Below are positions 17,492 to 28,391 of a stretch of DNA of 64,000 bases, piece after piece. This DNA is from Bacteroidota bacterium. GTDB lineage: Bacteria; Bacteroidota; Ignavibacteria; UBA10030. Each line of letters begins with the position of its first letter. Within the stretch, counting starts at the first letter, position 1. Where the stretch lies: the NCBI GenBank assembly GCA_026416125.1, contig JAOAFT010000002.1, positions 124,001 to 188,000 on the forward strand, in the 5' to 3' direction. A program made the position numbers and the translations under genes. The notes below the pieces were generated by a model. It was not told where the DNA came from. It saw only the letters and a program-made list of their open reading frames with translations, and made no database searches.

Positions 17492-18802
17492 CTATTTTTT
17501 CCTAAACACAATTCCAAGGGGTACACCTTCGAACCCAAAGTGAGCTCGGAGACAATTTTCTAAATATCTCCGATAACTTTCTTGTACTAACGTTGGCTCA
17601 TTACAGAAAAATGCAAAGAGTGGTGGCTCTGTTTTAATTTGTGTCACATACTTTATTTTTATCTCTTTTGGACTAGATGATTTTGGAGGGTTCTTTTCAA
17701 TATCAACCATGATGGTTTTATTTAAAACACTCGTACGAATACGCCGGCATTGTTCCTGGTGAACCAATTTAGCTTTGTCGATAACTTTGAAGATCCGTTG
17801 TTTTGTAAGAGCCGAGATAAACACAATTGGTAAAAAATCGTACACTCCAAGACGTTTTCGAATAAACAGTTCGTAATGTCGTGCAGTATTTGTGTCTTTT
17901 TCAATTAAATCCCACTTATTCACAGCAATGACTGCAGCGCGACGTCGTTCCATTGCTGCATCGACAATCTGTACGTCTTGTTTGTCAACACCCTGCTGAG
18001 CATCAAAAAGGATAACAGCAACGTTGCTGTGTTCAAGCGCTCGAAGTGTGCGCAGTGTACTATAAAACTCTATACTCTCACGTATTTTGCTTCGTTTCCT
18101 AAGACCCGCTGTATCAACCAAAATTATCTCTTCCTCGTTATAGTTAAGGATTGAATCAACAGAATCGCGTGTTGTACCAGGTATATCTGTAACAACTTGC
18201 CGAGGTTTCCCAAGAAGTGCATTTACAAGTGATGATTTTCCTACGTTTGGCTTCCCTACAATTGCAATCCTGAGTCGATCATCTTTTTTCTTCCGTTTTG
18301 ATGGTTTCTTGATATCCGATGTGATGATATCGAGGAAGTCTCCAATTCCTCGGCCGCCGAGTGCTGCAATACTCATCGGCTCACCCAACCCCAATTCATA
18401 AAATTCCGATGCGAGTGCTTCTCGCTTTGCTGAATCAACTTTATTAACAACAAGGTATACCCGCTTCCTTGTTTGACGAAGAATCGTAGCAATTTCCCTA
18501 TCGAGAGGAGTTACCCCATCAAGTGCATCAACTAGGAAGATAACAGCATCTGCTTCTTCAATTGCATACTGAGCTTGTTCACGAATTGCTTTTTCAAATA
18601 CGTCGTCCGATGCAGGGACAAACCCTCCTGTATCAATGAGTGTAAAGCTCTTGCCTGCCCACTCTGCCTCTGCATATCGTCGATCTCGAGTTACTCCAGG
18701 TGTATCGTACACAATTGCATCACGCATTCCAAGAATGCGATTATACAATGTCGATTTCCCCACATTCGGTCGCCCTATGATTGCAACTATGTACTCGCTC
18801 AT
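17492..18802 (-). CDS. der: Ribosome biogenesis GTPase Der (EngA)
   Basis: A double-domain GTPase required for assembly of the 50S subunit. The 436 residues contain two G domains with P-loops GRPNVGKSTLYNRI (near residue 10) and GKPNVGKSSLVNAL (near 185), DTPG and DTAG switch II motifs, NKVD and NKWD base-recognition motifs, and a C-terminal KH-like domain with KIKYVTQIKTEPPLFAFFCN. All motifs are intact. Upstream (18803-18924) is a 120-base gap before the cstA stop. Confidence 0.98.
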   Translation of the reverse strand: MSEYIVAIIGRPNVGKSTLYNRILGMRDAIVYDTPGVTRDRRYAEAEWAGKSFTLIDTGGFVPASDDVFEKAIREQAQYAIEEADAVIFLVDALDGVTPLDREIATILRQTRKRVYLVVNKVDSAKREALASEFYELGLGEPMSIAALGGRGIGDFLDIITSDIKKPSKRKKKDDRLRIAIVGKPNVGKSSLVNALLGKPRQVVTDIPGTTRDSVDSILNYNEEEIILVDTAGLRKRSKIRESIEFYSTLRTLRALEHSNVAVILFDAQQGVDKQDVQIVDAAMERRRAAVIAVNKWDLIEKDTNTARHYELFIRKRLGVYDFLPIVFISALTKQRIFKVIDKAKLVHQEQCRRIRTSVLNKTIMVDIEKNPPKSSSPKEIKIKYVTQIKTEPPLFAFFCNEPTLVQESYRRYLENCLRAHFGFEGVPLGIVFRKK

Positions 18803-18924
18803 TCAATTCTTACACAATGAACTTCAAAGTTTTTTTTCTAAGATACAAAGAATTTTCGATTGGTCTGTTCATGCCTGAAATTTGTTTGTTGCAAAAATTA
18901 CCAGATATCAAAATGAATCATTTC

Positions 18925-20748
18925 TTAGCGTTCTTGCACAATCGGTTTACGTCCTCTGATTACTGAAATCCATTGAGGTATAGCATTTGCGAGAACAATA
19001 ACAACACAGCCCATGATAATAATCGTTAATAAACAATTTATTGTTCCTTGAACTCGCGTTGGTAAATGCAGAATTTGAGGAATGAAAAGGTTCACAATAT
19101 TGAGTGTGCCAGCAGACAATGTAGTAATAGCAATAAACACCAAGGGAAGAAGTGTTACCCAAGCATATCGTGCTTTCCCTCGATTGACAATGTACGTTGT
19201 TCCAACAGTGAGAGCTACAGCTGCAAGAAGTTGATTCGCAGTACCAAACATTGGCCAAATTGTTGTTACAGTTCCAGTATATATGAAGTATGCCCACGCA
19301 AACACAACGAGAAAGCTTGCAAATAAGTTGCCTGGGAGCCAATTTGCTCGTCCTAATGGTGCATAGATACGTCCCATTGCTTCCTGGAGAATGAACCGCC
19401 CGATACGGGTACCTGCATCGATCGTTGTCAGAATAAACAAAGCTTCGAACATAATAGCAAAATGATACCAATATGACATCAAACTCGTTAATCCGGGAAT
19501 GGATGAAAATATTTGAGCCATTCCGACAGCAAGCGAAACAGCTCCTCCTGTTCGTCCAACGATTGTTTCACCAACTTCGGCAGTGAGTGTTTCTATATTC
19601 GATTCTGTGAACCCCATAGCGCGGAGTTCTGGCAAGATATTCTGTATTTTGTCTGCTGGTACATTGATGAGGAAGTAGTCTAAAGGAAGTAAACTTGACG
19701 CGGCAATGAGAGCAAGTACACTAACAAATCCTTCAGAGAGCATTGCACCAACAGTAATAAATTTCATATCTGACTCACGCATGAGCATTTTGGGAGTGGT
19801 CCCTGAACTGACAAGTGAATGAAATCCTGAAATCGCACCACATGCAATTGTAATAAAGAGATAAGGGAAAAGTGTCCCTGGGACTATAGGTCCACCACCT
19901 TGGATGTACTTCGTAAAGGCTGGCATTTTCAAATCCGGTGCTACAATAATAACGCCAATAGCAAGCATAGCAACAACACCAAGCTTCATAATTGAACTGA
20001 GGTAATCTCTTGGTGATAACAGTAACCACACAGGGAGAACCGATGCTAAGAATCCATAGAGAGCAAGAAGCAGAGCAAGAGTTTTATGATCAAGCAAAAA
20101 CCACGAGGCAACAGACGATTCCGGCACATACTTCCCATAAATAACAGCAAGAACAAGAAGTATTACACCCCCAATTGTTGCTTCGGCGACCTTTCCTTTA
20201 CGAAACTGAAACATCCATAACCCCATCAATACAGCAATTGGAATAGTGGCAGCAATAGTAAAAACACCCCACGCACTCTCTGCTAAAGCGTTTACGACTA
20301 CTAGCCCCAAACCAGCCATTGCGATGATGAGTATAATGAGTATTGCAATCGAAGCGATTGTTCCACTCAATTTACTAATCTCTTCTTTTGCGATTTCAGC
20401 AAGTGATTTCCCATCGTAGCGAATAGAAGCAACGAGAATAATGTAATCGTGTACTGCACCAGCAACTACAGCCCCTATAACCATCCAGAGAAATCCAGGA
20501 AAGTACCCGAATTGAGTTGCAAGCACAGGACCAACTAAGGGACCAGCACCTGCAATTGCAGCAAAGTGATGCCCGAAGAGAACAAACTTGTTCATAGGGT
20601 AGTAATTCTGTCCATCGTAGAGTCGGTGGGCAGGTGTATGTCGAAGATCATTTGCTACAGCAATTTTTGCTGCTATGAAACCAAAGTAAAACCGGTATGC
20701 CAATGCAAAAAACGCTAAAGCACCAAGAACTAATGGGATCGAGTTCAT
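18925..20748 (-). CDS. cstA: Carbon starvation protein CstA family transporter
   Basis: Large inner-membrane transporter, about 607 residues with some 16 hydrophobic segments. In enteric bacteria the family imports peptides or pyruvate during starvation. The signature blocks are [10 protein letters not shown]-like ([19 protein letters not shown]), [35 protein letters not shown] and the [18 protein letters not shown] region. The ORF track starts at a TTG at 20769; I chose ATG 20748 with GGAG upstream. It lies 17 bases after yraN. Confidence 0.93.
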   Translation of the reverse strand: MNSIPLVLGALAFFALAYRFYFGFIAAKIAVANDLRHTPAHRLYDGQNYYPMNKFVLFGHHFAAIAGAGPLVGPVLATQFGYFPGFLWMVIGAVVAGAVHDYIILVASIRYDGKSLAEIAKEEISKLSGTIASIAILIILIIAMAGLGLVVVNALAESAWGVFTIAATIPIAVLMGLWMFQFRKGKVAEATIGGVILLVLAVIYGKYVPESSVASWFLLDHKTLALLLALYGFLASVLPVWLLLSPRDYLSSIMKLGVVAMLAIGVIIVAPDLKMPAFTKYIQGGGPIVPGTLFPYLFITIACGAISGFHSLVSSGTTPKMLMRESDMKFITVGAMLSEGFVSVLALIAASSLLPLDYFLINVPADKIQNILPELRAMGFTESNIETLTAEVGETIVGRTGGAVSLAVGMAQIFSSIPGLTSLMSYWYHFAIMFEALFILTTIDAGTRIGRFILQEAMGRIYAPLGRANWLPGNLFASFLVVFAWAYFIYTGTVTTIWPMFGTANQLLAAVALTVGTTYIVNRGKARYAWVTLLPLVFIAITTLSAGTLNIVNLFIPQILHLPTRVQGTINCLLTIIIMGCVVIVLANAIPQWISVIRGRKPIVQER

Positions 20749-20765
20749 TGATTCTTTTTCTCCAT

Positions 20766-21122
20766 TCAAACAATATTCTTCAGATGATGAATTCTTGCTG
20801 ATTTCGCATCGATTTCTATCCCGATAAAATCAAATCGACACGGACATTGATCGATGTTCCGTTCATGAAAGTACCCTTCAGCTGCACGTTGAAGTCGTTC
20901 TACTTTTTCTTCAGTCATAGCATCTACAGGATCGCCATATTTTTGATTTCTGCGTGATTTAACTTCAACGAACACAATCTCACTCCCTTCACGTGCAACA
21001 ATATCAATTTCAGTGTGCTGAAAGCGGTAGTTTTGTTCAAGTATAGTGTATCCTTGAGCTTCCAGATATTGCACTGCAAGTTTTTCACCGAACTTCCCAA
21101 TTGTTGTATTCGATCGTACCAT
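20766..21122 (-). CDS. YraN family (UPF0102) nuclease-fold protein
   Basis: A 118-residue protein of the YraN family, with a Holliday-junction-resolvase/restriction-nuclease fold. Motifs: [22 protein letters not shown], the active-site-like [22 protein letters not shown] (E-x-D ... E-V-K), and C-terminal [10 protein letters not shown]. All putative metal ligands are kept. Its cellular role is not known; other bacteria keep it near rnhB or the signal peptidase gene, but here it precedes cstA. Confidence 0.93.
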   Translation of the reverse strand: MVRSNTTIGKFGEKLAVQYLEAQGYTILEQNYRFQHTEIDIVAREGSEIVFVEVKSRRNQKYGDPVDAMTEEKVERLQRAAEGYFHERNIDQCPCRFDFIGIEIDAKSARIHHLKNIV

Positions 21123-21335
21123 CGAGCTATGGTAAAAATGAAGTTAGTAAAACATGTAAGTATTTGCAATGAAACATTGTTTAGAGATGCTCCAGTGAAA
21201 TACTTGTTCCGTTCGAATACTACACACTAGTGTACCCATTTGTGATATTCAATAATGAATACTGTCTCTTCTTCCCAGCATTGCAATACAATCAAACCTT
21301 GGGTATATTGTAAGGAAGAGAAAAACATTTGGTGT

Positions 21336-22004
21336 ATGACTGCTCATCAACAATTCCCATTTCGTTGTTTTGTCTTCGATATGGATGGTACGTTGGTACA
21401 AACAAACCAGCTCATCTTCGATTCCTTCAATCACGTTGCCAATAAATTCACGAACACAACGTACTCCAATGAAGAAATTATTGCTCTATTTGGACCACCG
21501 GAGGACCATGTCATCCGCATTCTTGTTGGGAACGACAATGCCTATGCAGCGATGGAAGAATACTTGCAATTCTACAGAAAGGAGCATCGTTTTCGCGCAA
21601 AGCTCCACGACGGAATCCACCACGTACTTCACGCATTGAAAACAGGCGGAAAACTTGTTACTGTTTTCACTGGGAAATGCCGTGCAACAACGAAAATAAC
21701 TCTCGAAGAATGTGGTTTGCAACAATACTTCGATTTGATTATAACCGGAGATGATGTACAATACCATAAGCCCTCATCAGAAGGCTTACAGAAGATTATG
21801 AACTACTTTTCCCTCATGCCACAGGAAGTTCTCATGATTGGTGATTCACCAGCTGATGTACATGCAGCACGTAGTGCGGGAGTTACCATAGCAGCAGTGT
21901 TGTGGGATTCCTACGCTAAGGAAACGATGCTTTCTCTCCACACTGATTTCACTTTCCACAATGTTCATGAATTTCAAGAATGGCTCTTCCATTATGTATT
22001 ATAA
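21336..22004 (+). CDS. HAD-superfamily phosphatase (phosphoglycolate phosphatase-like)
   Basis: A 222-residue hydrolase of the Cof/Gph subgroup. Motif I is FDMDGTLVQT, motif II VFTGKCRATT, motif III Lys in QYHKPSSEGL and motif IV MIGDSPADVHAA. A helical cap lies between motifs I and II. The ORF track starts at 21255; I chose ATG 21336, just before the fold begins, with AAGGAAG about 15 bases upstream (long spacing, so the start is not certain). The substrate cannot be assigned. Its end overlaps the plug gene by 11 bases. Confidence 0.85.
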   Translation: MTAHQQFPFRCFVFDMDGTLVQTNQLIFDSFNHVANKFTNTTYSNEEIIALFGPPEDHVIRILVGNDNAYAAMEEYLQFYRKEHRFRAKLHDGIHHVLHALKTGGKLVTVFTGKCRATTKITLEECGLQQYFDLIITGDDVQYHKPSSEGLQKIMNYFSLMPQEVLMIGDSPADVHAARSAGVTIAAVLWDSYAKETMLSLHTDFTFHNVHEFQEWLFHYVL

Positions 22005-23244
22005 CGTTGTATCTCTACTCACAATGAACTTTCTCCTCTGCTGGAGTACCATATTAGCTCAAACGCCCCTTGCAGAACGAATTAAAAGTATTCGTGTTGA
22101 AGGAACGGGGTTAGCTCAGTTCCCCCTCGCCCATCGTTCGGCACACCCTGTAACTCTACGCTTTGATATTGATGCACCACATCCCGAACATCTACGTGTT
22201 GCAATCATCCACTGCGATAAGAATTGGCTTCCAACACCTTCCCCGTTTATTAACGATGAATCACAAATCACACCACTTGAACATATTCCCTACCAAGAAG
22301 CACCCCCTGGAGTCCGTGGTTACCGATGGATCTACACATTTCAATTACCAGGATTTCCAGGATGGGAATATTTCCGCTACTCAGGTAATTACAGGATTGA
22401 AATTTGGAACCGTTCCTTCACCGAACTTCTCGCACATGCACGAATGTTTGTTACAGAAGAGCAAAATGACTCACTCCTTGATAGTAGAAACAACCAGCTT
22501 CCATCTACAACCTTCCCGTGGTACCAAGCACATAGCATCTCTCTTTCATACATTCTACCATTGCACGACGAGTGGCAGAAACGTTCTTTTACTTTATCAC
22601 TGCTCCGTACATGCGACATCTACGTGAATCGTAAACTCAACTTTCCTTACCGTATCGATGTTGACGATACAAATCCTTATACGTTCGTACAAACAATAGG
22701 AACTCGGAAGATGATATTTCGAATAGACAGTATTTTACCCGGGAATGAATACCGTACACTCGATTTTCGTGATGTCGCTTTGTATCCACCCCGTTCTGTC
22801 GTACGCTCTATCAATGGAACAGACATTGTACGATTTTTTGAACGTGGTACACCAGATAACGATGGAACATCACTTCTGACAAGTGGTACACAATACGCTG
22901 ATTATGAAACAGTCCGTTTTGAACTTACAGCCGACAGTCACCATCACGATACAATTTTTATCGTCGGTGATTTCAATGGATGGACTCCTTCAAAAAAGTG
23001 GGTTCTTTCTTTTGACTCACTTTCTCAACGGTACTACCTTACTACGGAACTACGACGAGGCCGTTACGATTACCAGTACGTTCTCAACAATAACTGGTAT
23101 ACCCTTGAAGGGAATGACTGGCGTACTGAGAACGTGTACACAGCGCTCCTCTACTATTCAGATCCATCTATGGGAGGGTACGATCGAATTATTTTTGCTG
23201 CTCAACGAAAAAATCGATACACCCCTCTTACTCAAGATCAGTGA
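21994..23244 (+). CDS. Type IX secretion system plug-like protein (DUF5103)
   Basis: About 416 residues with a signal peptide (VVSLLTMNFLLCWSTILAQ). The N-terminal part (VTLRFDIDAPHPEHLRVAII then HCDKNW) and the C-terminal CBM48-like block (FIVGDFNGWTPSKKW, RYDYQYVLNNNWYTLEGNDW, ENVYTALLYYSDP) follow the DUF5103 pattern that I remember. Members plug the periplasmic or outer side of the T9SS SprA translocon in Bacteroidota. Start choice is uncertain (21961, 21994 or 22024). It overlaps the HAD gene and lies 13 bases before the dehydrogenase gene. No translocon gene is near. Confidence 0.8.
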   Translation: MYYNVVSLLTMNFLLCWSTILAQTPLAERIKSIRVEGTGLAQFPLAHRSAHPVTLRFDIDAPHPEHLRVAIIHCDKNWLPTPSPFINDESQITPLEHIPYQEAPPGVRGYRWIYTFQLPGFPGWEYFRYSGNYRIEIWNRSFTELLAHARMFVTEEQNDSLLDSRNNQLPSTTFPWYQAHSISLSYILPLHDEWQKRSFTLSLLRTCDIYVNRKLNFPYRIDVDDTNPYTFVQTIGTRKMIFRIDSILPGNEYRTLDFRDVALYPPRSVVRSINGTDIVRFFERGTPDNDGTSLLTSGTQYADYETVRFELTADSHHHDTIFIVGDFNGWTPSKKWVLSFDSLSQRYYLTTELRRGRYDYQYVLNNNWYTLEGNDWRTENVYTALLYYSDPSMGGYDRIIFAAQRKNRYTPLTQDQ

Positions 23245-23257
23245 AAGGGAGAACACT

Positions 23258-24256
23258 ATGGAAATAACTCGCGTTGGCGTTATTGGCACTGGGCACCTTG
23301 GAACATTTCATGCTCAACAATATGCCACAATTCCAACAGCACAGCTCGTTGGAGTTTACGATATTGACATTCACCGAGCACAAAAACTCGCTGCTGAATT
23401 GAATGTTCAAGTTTTTAGTGCTCTTGAAGAGTTGTTGGTTTCCGTCGATGCTGTTAGTGTTGCAACACCAACTCAAACGCATTACAACGTAGGAAAGATC
23501 GTTCTTGAACATAACGTTCATCTCTTAATCGAAAAGCCAATAACAGCAACGGTTGAGCAAGCAAAAGAACTCATCAATATAGCAGAACAACGGAATCTCA
23601 AACTTCAAGTTGGTCACATTGAGCGGTTCAATCCGGCAATTCTTGCGCTAGAGCCGTACAACCTAAAACCGCTATTCATTGAATCCCATAGACTCTCGCA
23701 ATTTAATCCACGGGGTACAGACGTTGCTGTCGTCCTAGATTTGATGATTCATGATATTGATCTCATTCTTAGTCTCGTCCAAGCTCCCGTTGAACATATC
23801 GATGCAACCGGAGTTGCGGTTATTTCCGATACTGTCGATATTGCGAATGCACGCTTGAAGTTTGCAAATGGTTGTGTTGCAAATGTTACTGCAAGTCGGA
23901 TTTCACAAAATAAAATGAGAAAAATGCGTCTCTTTCAGAGTAACGCATACATCTCCATTGATTTTGCACAAGGACTTGCTGAAGTGTTTAGACTTGTCGA
24001 TGAAGATGCTCATGAAAGTAAAATGACTATGCTCTTAGGAAAAATAGATCAGGGGAAGAAAAAACGACTTATCGTCTATGAGCAACCAGAGGTGAAAGAA
24101 ATTAACGCTCTTCGGGTAGAACTAGAGAGTTTTATTACTGCAATTCAAAACAATACAGAACCACGCGTAAGTGGACGCGATGGCCTCCAAGCACTTGAAG
24201 TAGCCCAAGAAATTTTATCAAGTATTGAATCTCAACAATTACCACTTGATCTATGA
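23258..24256 (+). CDS. Gfo/Idh/MocA family oxidoreductase
   Basis: A NAD(P)-dependent sugar dehydrogenase, 332 residues. The ORF track merges it with an upstream shadow; the real start is ATG 23258 after GAAAGGGAG. The Rossmann motif is VGVIGTGHLGTFHAQQY, the EKPIT catalytic lysine motif is at LLIEKPITATVEQA, and the C-terminal domain has GHIERFNPAI and VVLDLMIHDIDLIL. The last two are typical of members acting on UDP-N-acetylglucosamine-type substrates (GnnA-like, amino-lipid A pathway), but no gnnB or lpx gene is adjacent, so I leave it unnamed. Its stop overlaps the CCA-enzyme start (ATGA). Confidence 0.88.
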   Translation: MEITRVGVIGTGHLGTFHAQQYATIPTAQLVGVYDIDIHRAQKLAAELNVQVFSALEELLVSVDAVSVATPTQTHYNVGKIVLEHNVHLLIEKPITATVEQAKELINIAEQRNLKLQVGHIERFNPAILALEPYNLKPLFIESHRLSQFNPRGTDVAVVLDLMIHDIDLILSLVQAPVEHIDATGVAVISDTVDIANARLKFANGCVANVTASRISQNKMRKMRLFQSNAYISIDFAQGLAEVFRLVDEDAHESKMTMLLGKIDQGKKKRLIVYEQPEVKEINALRVELESFITAIQNNTEPRVSGRDGLQALEVAQEILSSIESQQLPLDL

Positions 24257-25689
24257 GCACAACAATCACATTGAATGATGCTGTTCTGAAAAAAATTGGT
24301 AACATTGCCGATGCTTCAAACGTTCGTGCTTATGTCGTTGGTGGCTACGTCCGAGATCTTCTCCGTGGCTTCGAAGTTAAAGAGATAGACATTGTCGTTG
24401 TTGGAAACGGCATCGAGTTTGCACAACGTGTTGCCCGGGAACTTGGATGCAATGCCCCTGTCGTATACGAAAATTTTGGGACTGCACTTCTTCTCCTTCC
24501 CGAGAGGAAACTAGAATTCGTTGGAGCACGGAAAGAAAGCTATACACGAAATTCCCGTAAGCCCCGTGTCTCCGTTGGTACACTCGATGAAGATCTCTCC
24601 CGCCGAGATTTCACGGTTAATGCTATAGCAGTAAGCTTAAATGCAGATACCTATGGCGAAGTAATCGATCCCTATAATGGTATTAAAGACATAGAATCAA
24701 GGCGCCTCACTACTCCACTCAATCCTGAAGCAACATTTGACGATGACCCACTTCGTATTCTCCGTGCAATGCGTTTTGCTGCACAACTCCAGTTTTCTAT
24801 TGATGAACGAGTACTCCAAGCTGCACGGACAATGGCCGATCGCTTACGCATTGTTTCTCAAGAGCGAATTACCGAAGAACTCCTCAAAATACTCGCCACA
24901 CAAAAACCTTCCGTTGGATTTTTTCTCATGTACGAAACAGGTGTGCTCTCCGTTATTTTCCCAGAACTAGCAGCATTGGGAGGTGTTGAACAACGTGAAG
25001 ACTATCACCACAAAGATGTCTTCAAACATACGCTCCAAGTTGTCGATAATGTTGCTCTCGTATCCGAAAACCTCTGGCTCCGTTTTGCAGCACTTGTTCA
25101 CGACATTGCAAAACCAAAGACAAAAGCATTTAAACCTGGTATTGGGTGGACTTTCCATGGCCATGAAGAACTTGGTGCTCGAATGATTCGCCCTCTCTTT
25201 CAAAAGCTTCGGTTACCATTAGACAAAGTACCATACATCGAAAAACTCGTCCGCCTTCACCTCCGTCCACAGGCACTTGTCGATGATGGCGTGACAGATT
25301 CCGCTATTCGCCGATTAATGTTCGAAGCTGGTAACGATATTGACGATCTTATTACATTATGTCGTGCAGATATTACATCGAAAAATCCGAAACTGATTCA
25401 ACAGGTGCTCCAGAACTACGAACGTGTCCTCCAACGTATGGCAGAAGTGGAGGAAAAGGACCGAATTCGCAACTGGCAACCCCCTTTGCGGGGCGATGAA
25501 ATTATGACTCTATGTAACTTACAACCAGGACCTATGGTCGGCTACATCAAAGATGCTATTACAGATGCAATTCTCGATGGGGTCATTCCAAATGATCACG
25601 ACGCTGCTGTTCAATACCTGCTATCAAAAAAAGACGAACTCTTGCAGCAAACACCTGTAAAAAAGAAACAGCGGAATGCACAAGCGTAG
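24253..25689 (+). CDS. cca: CCA-adding tRNA nucleotidyltransferase / poly(A) polymerase family with HD domain
   Basis: Class II nucleotidyltransferase that builds or repairs the 3' CCA of tRNA. In the 478 residues: head motif VVGGYVRDLLRG, metal-binding EIDIVVVG (D-x-D replaced as E-x-D/V region of the family), RRDFTVNAIAV, DPLRILRAMRFAAQL, ERITEELLKIL, then an HD phosphohydrolase-type domain with LVHDIAKPKT and FHGHEELGA. The HD domain suggests a 2',3'-phosphodiesterase-type activity as in E. coli Cca. Two of the three tRNAs in this window lack an encoded CCA, so this enzyme is needed. A poly(A) polymerase role cannot be excluded from sequence alone. Confidence 0.88.
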   Translation: MSTTITLNDAVLKKIGNIADASNVRAYVVGGYVRDLLRGFEVKEIDIVVVGNGIEFAQRVARELGCNAPVVYENFGTALLLLPERKLEFVGARKESYTRNSRKPRVSVGTLDEDLSRRDFTVNAIAVSLNADTYGEVIDPYNGIKDIESRRLTTPLNPEATFDDDPLRILRAMRFAAQLQFSIDERVLQAARTMADRLRIVSQERITEELLKILATQKPSVGFFLMYETGVLSVIFPELAALGGVEQREDYHHKDVFKHTLQVVDNVALVSENLWLRFAALVHDIAKPKTKAFKPGIGWTFHGHEELGARMIRPLFQKLRLPLDKVPYIEKLVRLHLRPQALVDDGVTDSAIRRLMFEAGNDIDDLITLCRADITSKNPKLIQQVLQNYERVLQRMAEVEEKDRIRNWQPPLRGDEIMTLCNLQPGPMVGYIKDAITDAILDGVIPNDHDAAVQYLLSKKDELLQQTPVKKKQRNAQA

Positions 25690-25803
25690 TGAACAGACAA
25701 TGTGTAAACAAGTATCCAAAGAACACTACGAAACTTTATTGGGAATTTTTCGTTTATAGACACAGAGACCATTTACATACACTAACAATGGGAGACCGTG
25801 TCG

Positions 25804-27096
25804 ATGAATAGATGTGTGTTATTCCTGTATCTTCTCTTTCCAACGTCCTTACTCTTATCACAAACAAAAGTACTCACGCTCAATGATGCAATCGCAATTG
25901 CCCTTCGCAATAATGTCACTATACAACAATCGAAGAACTCACTGGAAGCTGTATCGAGCAACGTACTTTCTGCATACGGTCAGTACTTGCCAACAATATC
26001 AGCAACTGCCGGATATTCCCAAAGCGAAGTAATTACGCCAAACGTTTTTACTTCAAGTGGCTATGATGCCAGCTTGCAAGCACGTTTGAAACTCTTTGAT
26101 GGACTTGCCAGAGAGGCAAACTTGGAAAAAGCGCTTTCACTCAAAGAACAGACAATCCAACAGCACGAACGAACAAAACAAGCAATTATTTACCAGGTAC
26201 AAGCAAGTTACCTCTCCGTGCTCCGTAACGAACAACTCGTCAAAGTGAACGAAGAGAACCTCAAGCGCGACCAACGACAACTCGAACGGATACTCGAATC
26301 AAACCGTGTCGGTGCACTCGCTATTGGCGATGTATACCGCCAACAGTCACAAGTTGCTCTCGACGAGTACAACCTTATCAATTCAAAGAATGCATACGAT
26401 AAATCAGTTGCCGACCTCATCGCACTCATTGGGCTTGACGTAACAGATGACTATACCATTGCAGATCCAACAATTTCTCCTGTGCTCGACACACTCGAGT
26501 TCAGCGATCTCCCAACACCAAACAACTTCGAAGAATTACGAAGACGTGCATTGAGCACGAGGCCCGACTATCTAGTTGCACAAGAAAATGTTAAAAGTGC
26601 TGGATATGGTGTTCGTTCGGCATACAGCACTTACATTCCTAGCATCAATGCTTCTGCAGGGTATTCGATGGGGGGAGCCACGCTCAATGGAATTACTGAC
26701 CGTCAAACCTGGAATGTGGGAATAAATGTAAATTGGAATATCTTCGATGGCTTTCTTACTAACCTGAACGTACAGAATGCTAAAGTACAAGAACGAAATG
26801 CAGAAATGAATCTTGCACAAACAGAGCGATCGATCAGTGTCGAAGTCAAAAAAGCTCTCCTTGACCTCGAAGCTGCACGAAAGCAATATGAAGCAAGTGT
26901 AAAGAGTGTAACTTCTGCAGAACAAGATCGTAAAGTAGCAGAAGAGAAGTACAACCTAGGATCGGGGACACTCATTGATTTACAAGTTGCTAATGCGAAT
27001 TATGTAAACGCACAAGCAAACAAAGTTAACGCAATGTATAACTACATAATAGCAAAACGAACACTTGAATATGTTCTTGGAGTCAGGACTTACTAA
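25804..27096 (+). CDS. TolC family outer-membrane efflux protein
   Basis: Outer-membrane channel of the export operon that follows. The 430 residues begin with a signal peptide ([17 protein letters not shown]) and then the [14 protein letters not shown] repeat typical of OEP domains. Long coiled-coil stretches follow ([52 protein letters not shown]), and the second half repeats the pattern ([48 protein letters not shown]). ATG 25804 is chosen over GTG 25798; GGGAG precedes it. It lies 14 bases before the adaptor gene. Confidence 0.93.
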   Translation: MNRCVLFLYLLFPTSLLLSQTKVLTLNDAIAIALRNNVTIQQSKNSLEAVSSNVLSAYGQYLPTISATAGYSQSEVITPNVFTSSGYDASLQARLKLFDGLAREANLEKALSLKEQTIQQHERTKQAIIYQVQASYLSVLRNEQLVKVNEENLKRDQRQLERILESNRVGALAIGDVYRQQSQVALDEYNLINSKNAYDKSVADLIALIGLDVTDDYTIADPTISPVLDTLEFSDLPTPNNFEELRRRALSTRPDYLVAQENVKSAGYGVRSAYSTYIPSINASAGYSMGGATLNGITDRQTWNVGINVNWNIFDGFLTNLNVQNAKVQERNAEMNLAQTERSISVEVKKALLDLEAARKQYEASVKSVTSAEQDRKVAEEKYNLGSGTLIDLQVANANYVNAQANKVNAMYNYIIAKRTLEYVLGVRTY

Positions 27097-27110
27097 AGGA
27101 AGGACGAACA

Positions 27111-28370
27111 ATGGCAGTAAACAATAGCAAAAAAAAGAAGAAACGTATTATCATTTTCTCAGTCATCGGTGGAGTACTTATCCTTCTCATAGTTCTCGTT
27201 ATTATCGGAAGTCAACGAAAACCGGTTTTCACTGTGCAAACTGAAAAAATTACTCGCAGAACAATTACACAAGTTGTCACTGCAACTGGGAAAATTCATC
27301 CGGTTACACAGGTTGTCATTAATGCAGAAGTAAGTGGTGAAATTATTGAACTGCCTGTAAAAGAAGGACAACGCGTAAAGAAGGGGCAACTTCTTGCTCG
27401 GATTAAACCTGATGTTTACCAAGCACAATACGAAAGTGCACTCGCAAACCACGCTATGGCAGAGGCAAGTTTCATAAGAGCTGAATCCGATTTCAAACGG
27501 GTTTCTGAGTTGTTTGCGAAAAACCTCGTTTCACAAGCCGATATGGACGTTGCTCGTGCAAATTACTTAAGTGCAAAAGCTGCCAATGAACAAGCAGCTG
27601 CCAATGTACGCCAAGCGAAGGAAACGCTGAGCAAGACAGTTGTTCTTTCTCCAATGTCAGGCGTTGTGAGCCAACTTAATGTAGAAATTGGAGTACGCGT
27701 GAGTGGAAGCACCTTTATGCAAGGAACGCAACTCATGACAATTGCTGATCTCTCCGTTATGGAAGCACGCGTTGATGTTGGTGAGAATGATGTCGTGCTC
27801 GTTAACATAGGCGATACTGCCCGTATTGAGGTCGATGCATTCCCTGACCGTGAATTTATTGGTACAGTAACTCAAATTGCAAATACTGCAAAATCAACCG
27901 GCCTTGGAACACAGGACCAAGTAACGAATTTTGAAGTACGTATTCTCCTACACACACCACCGGGCATTGAATTCCGCCCCGGGATGTCTGTTACTGCTGA
28001 TATTGAAACAGCAACAAAAGAAAATGTCTTTGCCGTCCCAATTCAATCTGTGACAATTCGTTTGCCAAAATCGTCTTCCCCCGAAAGTGATAGCGATGTC
28101 CAACTTGTCAACGGATCGAAGAAAAAACAAAGAGAAAAATTGCAAGAAGTTATTTTTGTTGTAAAAAACGGCGAGGCGAAAACTGTACCTGTAACACGTG
28201 GCATTAGTGACGATACGTACGTGGAAGTTAGTGGTGAGAATCTCGAAGGACTCGAAGTCATCACAGCACCGTTCAAAGCAATCAACCGCGACCTCGAAGA
28301 TGGTTCAAAAGTACGAGTTGATAATAAGAAAAAAATGCGTACAGGAACTTCAATTGAAAAAGAAGGTTAA
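27111..28370 (+). CDS. MacA-like periplasmic adaptor (HlyD family)
   Basis: Membrane fusion protein joining the ABC permeases to the TolC channel. The 419 residues have an N-terminal membrane anchor (IIIFSVIGGVLILLIVLVIIG), a split lipoyl domain (VVINAEVSGEIIELPVKEGQRVKKGQLLARI and VVLSPMSGVVSQLNVEIGVRVSG), a helical hairpin between them, and beta-barrel and membrane-proximal domains with FRPGMSVTADIETAT. AAGGAAGGACGAAC precedes the ATG. Second gene of the TolC-MacA-ATPase-permease-permease operon. Confidence 0.92.
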   Translation: MAVNNSKKKKKRIIIFSVIGGVLILLIVLVIIGSQRKPVFTVQTEKITRRTITQVVTATGKIHPVTQVVINAEVSGEIIELPVKEGQRVKKGQLLARIKPDVYQAQYESALANHAMAEASFIRAESDFKRVSELFAKNLVSQADMDVARANYLSAKAANEQAAANVRQAKETLSKTVVLSPMSGVVSQLNVEIGVRVSGSTFMQGTQLMTIADLSVMEARVDVGENDVVLVNIGDTARIEVDAFPDREFIGTVTQIANTAKSTGLGTQDQVTNFEVRILLHTPPGIEFRPGMSVTADIETATKENVFAVPIQSVTIRLPKSSSPESDSDVQLVNGSKKKQREKLQEVIFVVKNGEAKTVPVTRGISDDTYVEVSGENLEGLEVITAPFKAINRDLEDGSKVRVDNKKKMRTGTSIEKEG

Positions 28371-28391
28371 TGGTTTAAGAGTACTTTTCAT

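Noticed and set aside
22883-23257. N-terminal 125 residues of the ORF reported as 22883-24256
   Set aside because: Out-of-frame reading of the end of the plug-type gene. The dehydrogenase fold begins at MEITRVGVIGTG (23258) with a good ribosome binding site.
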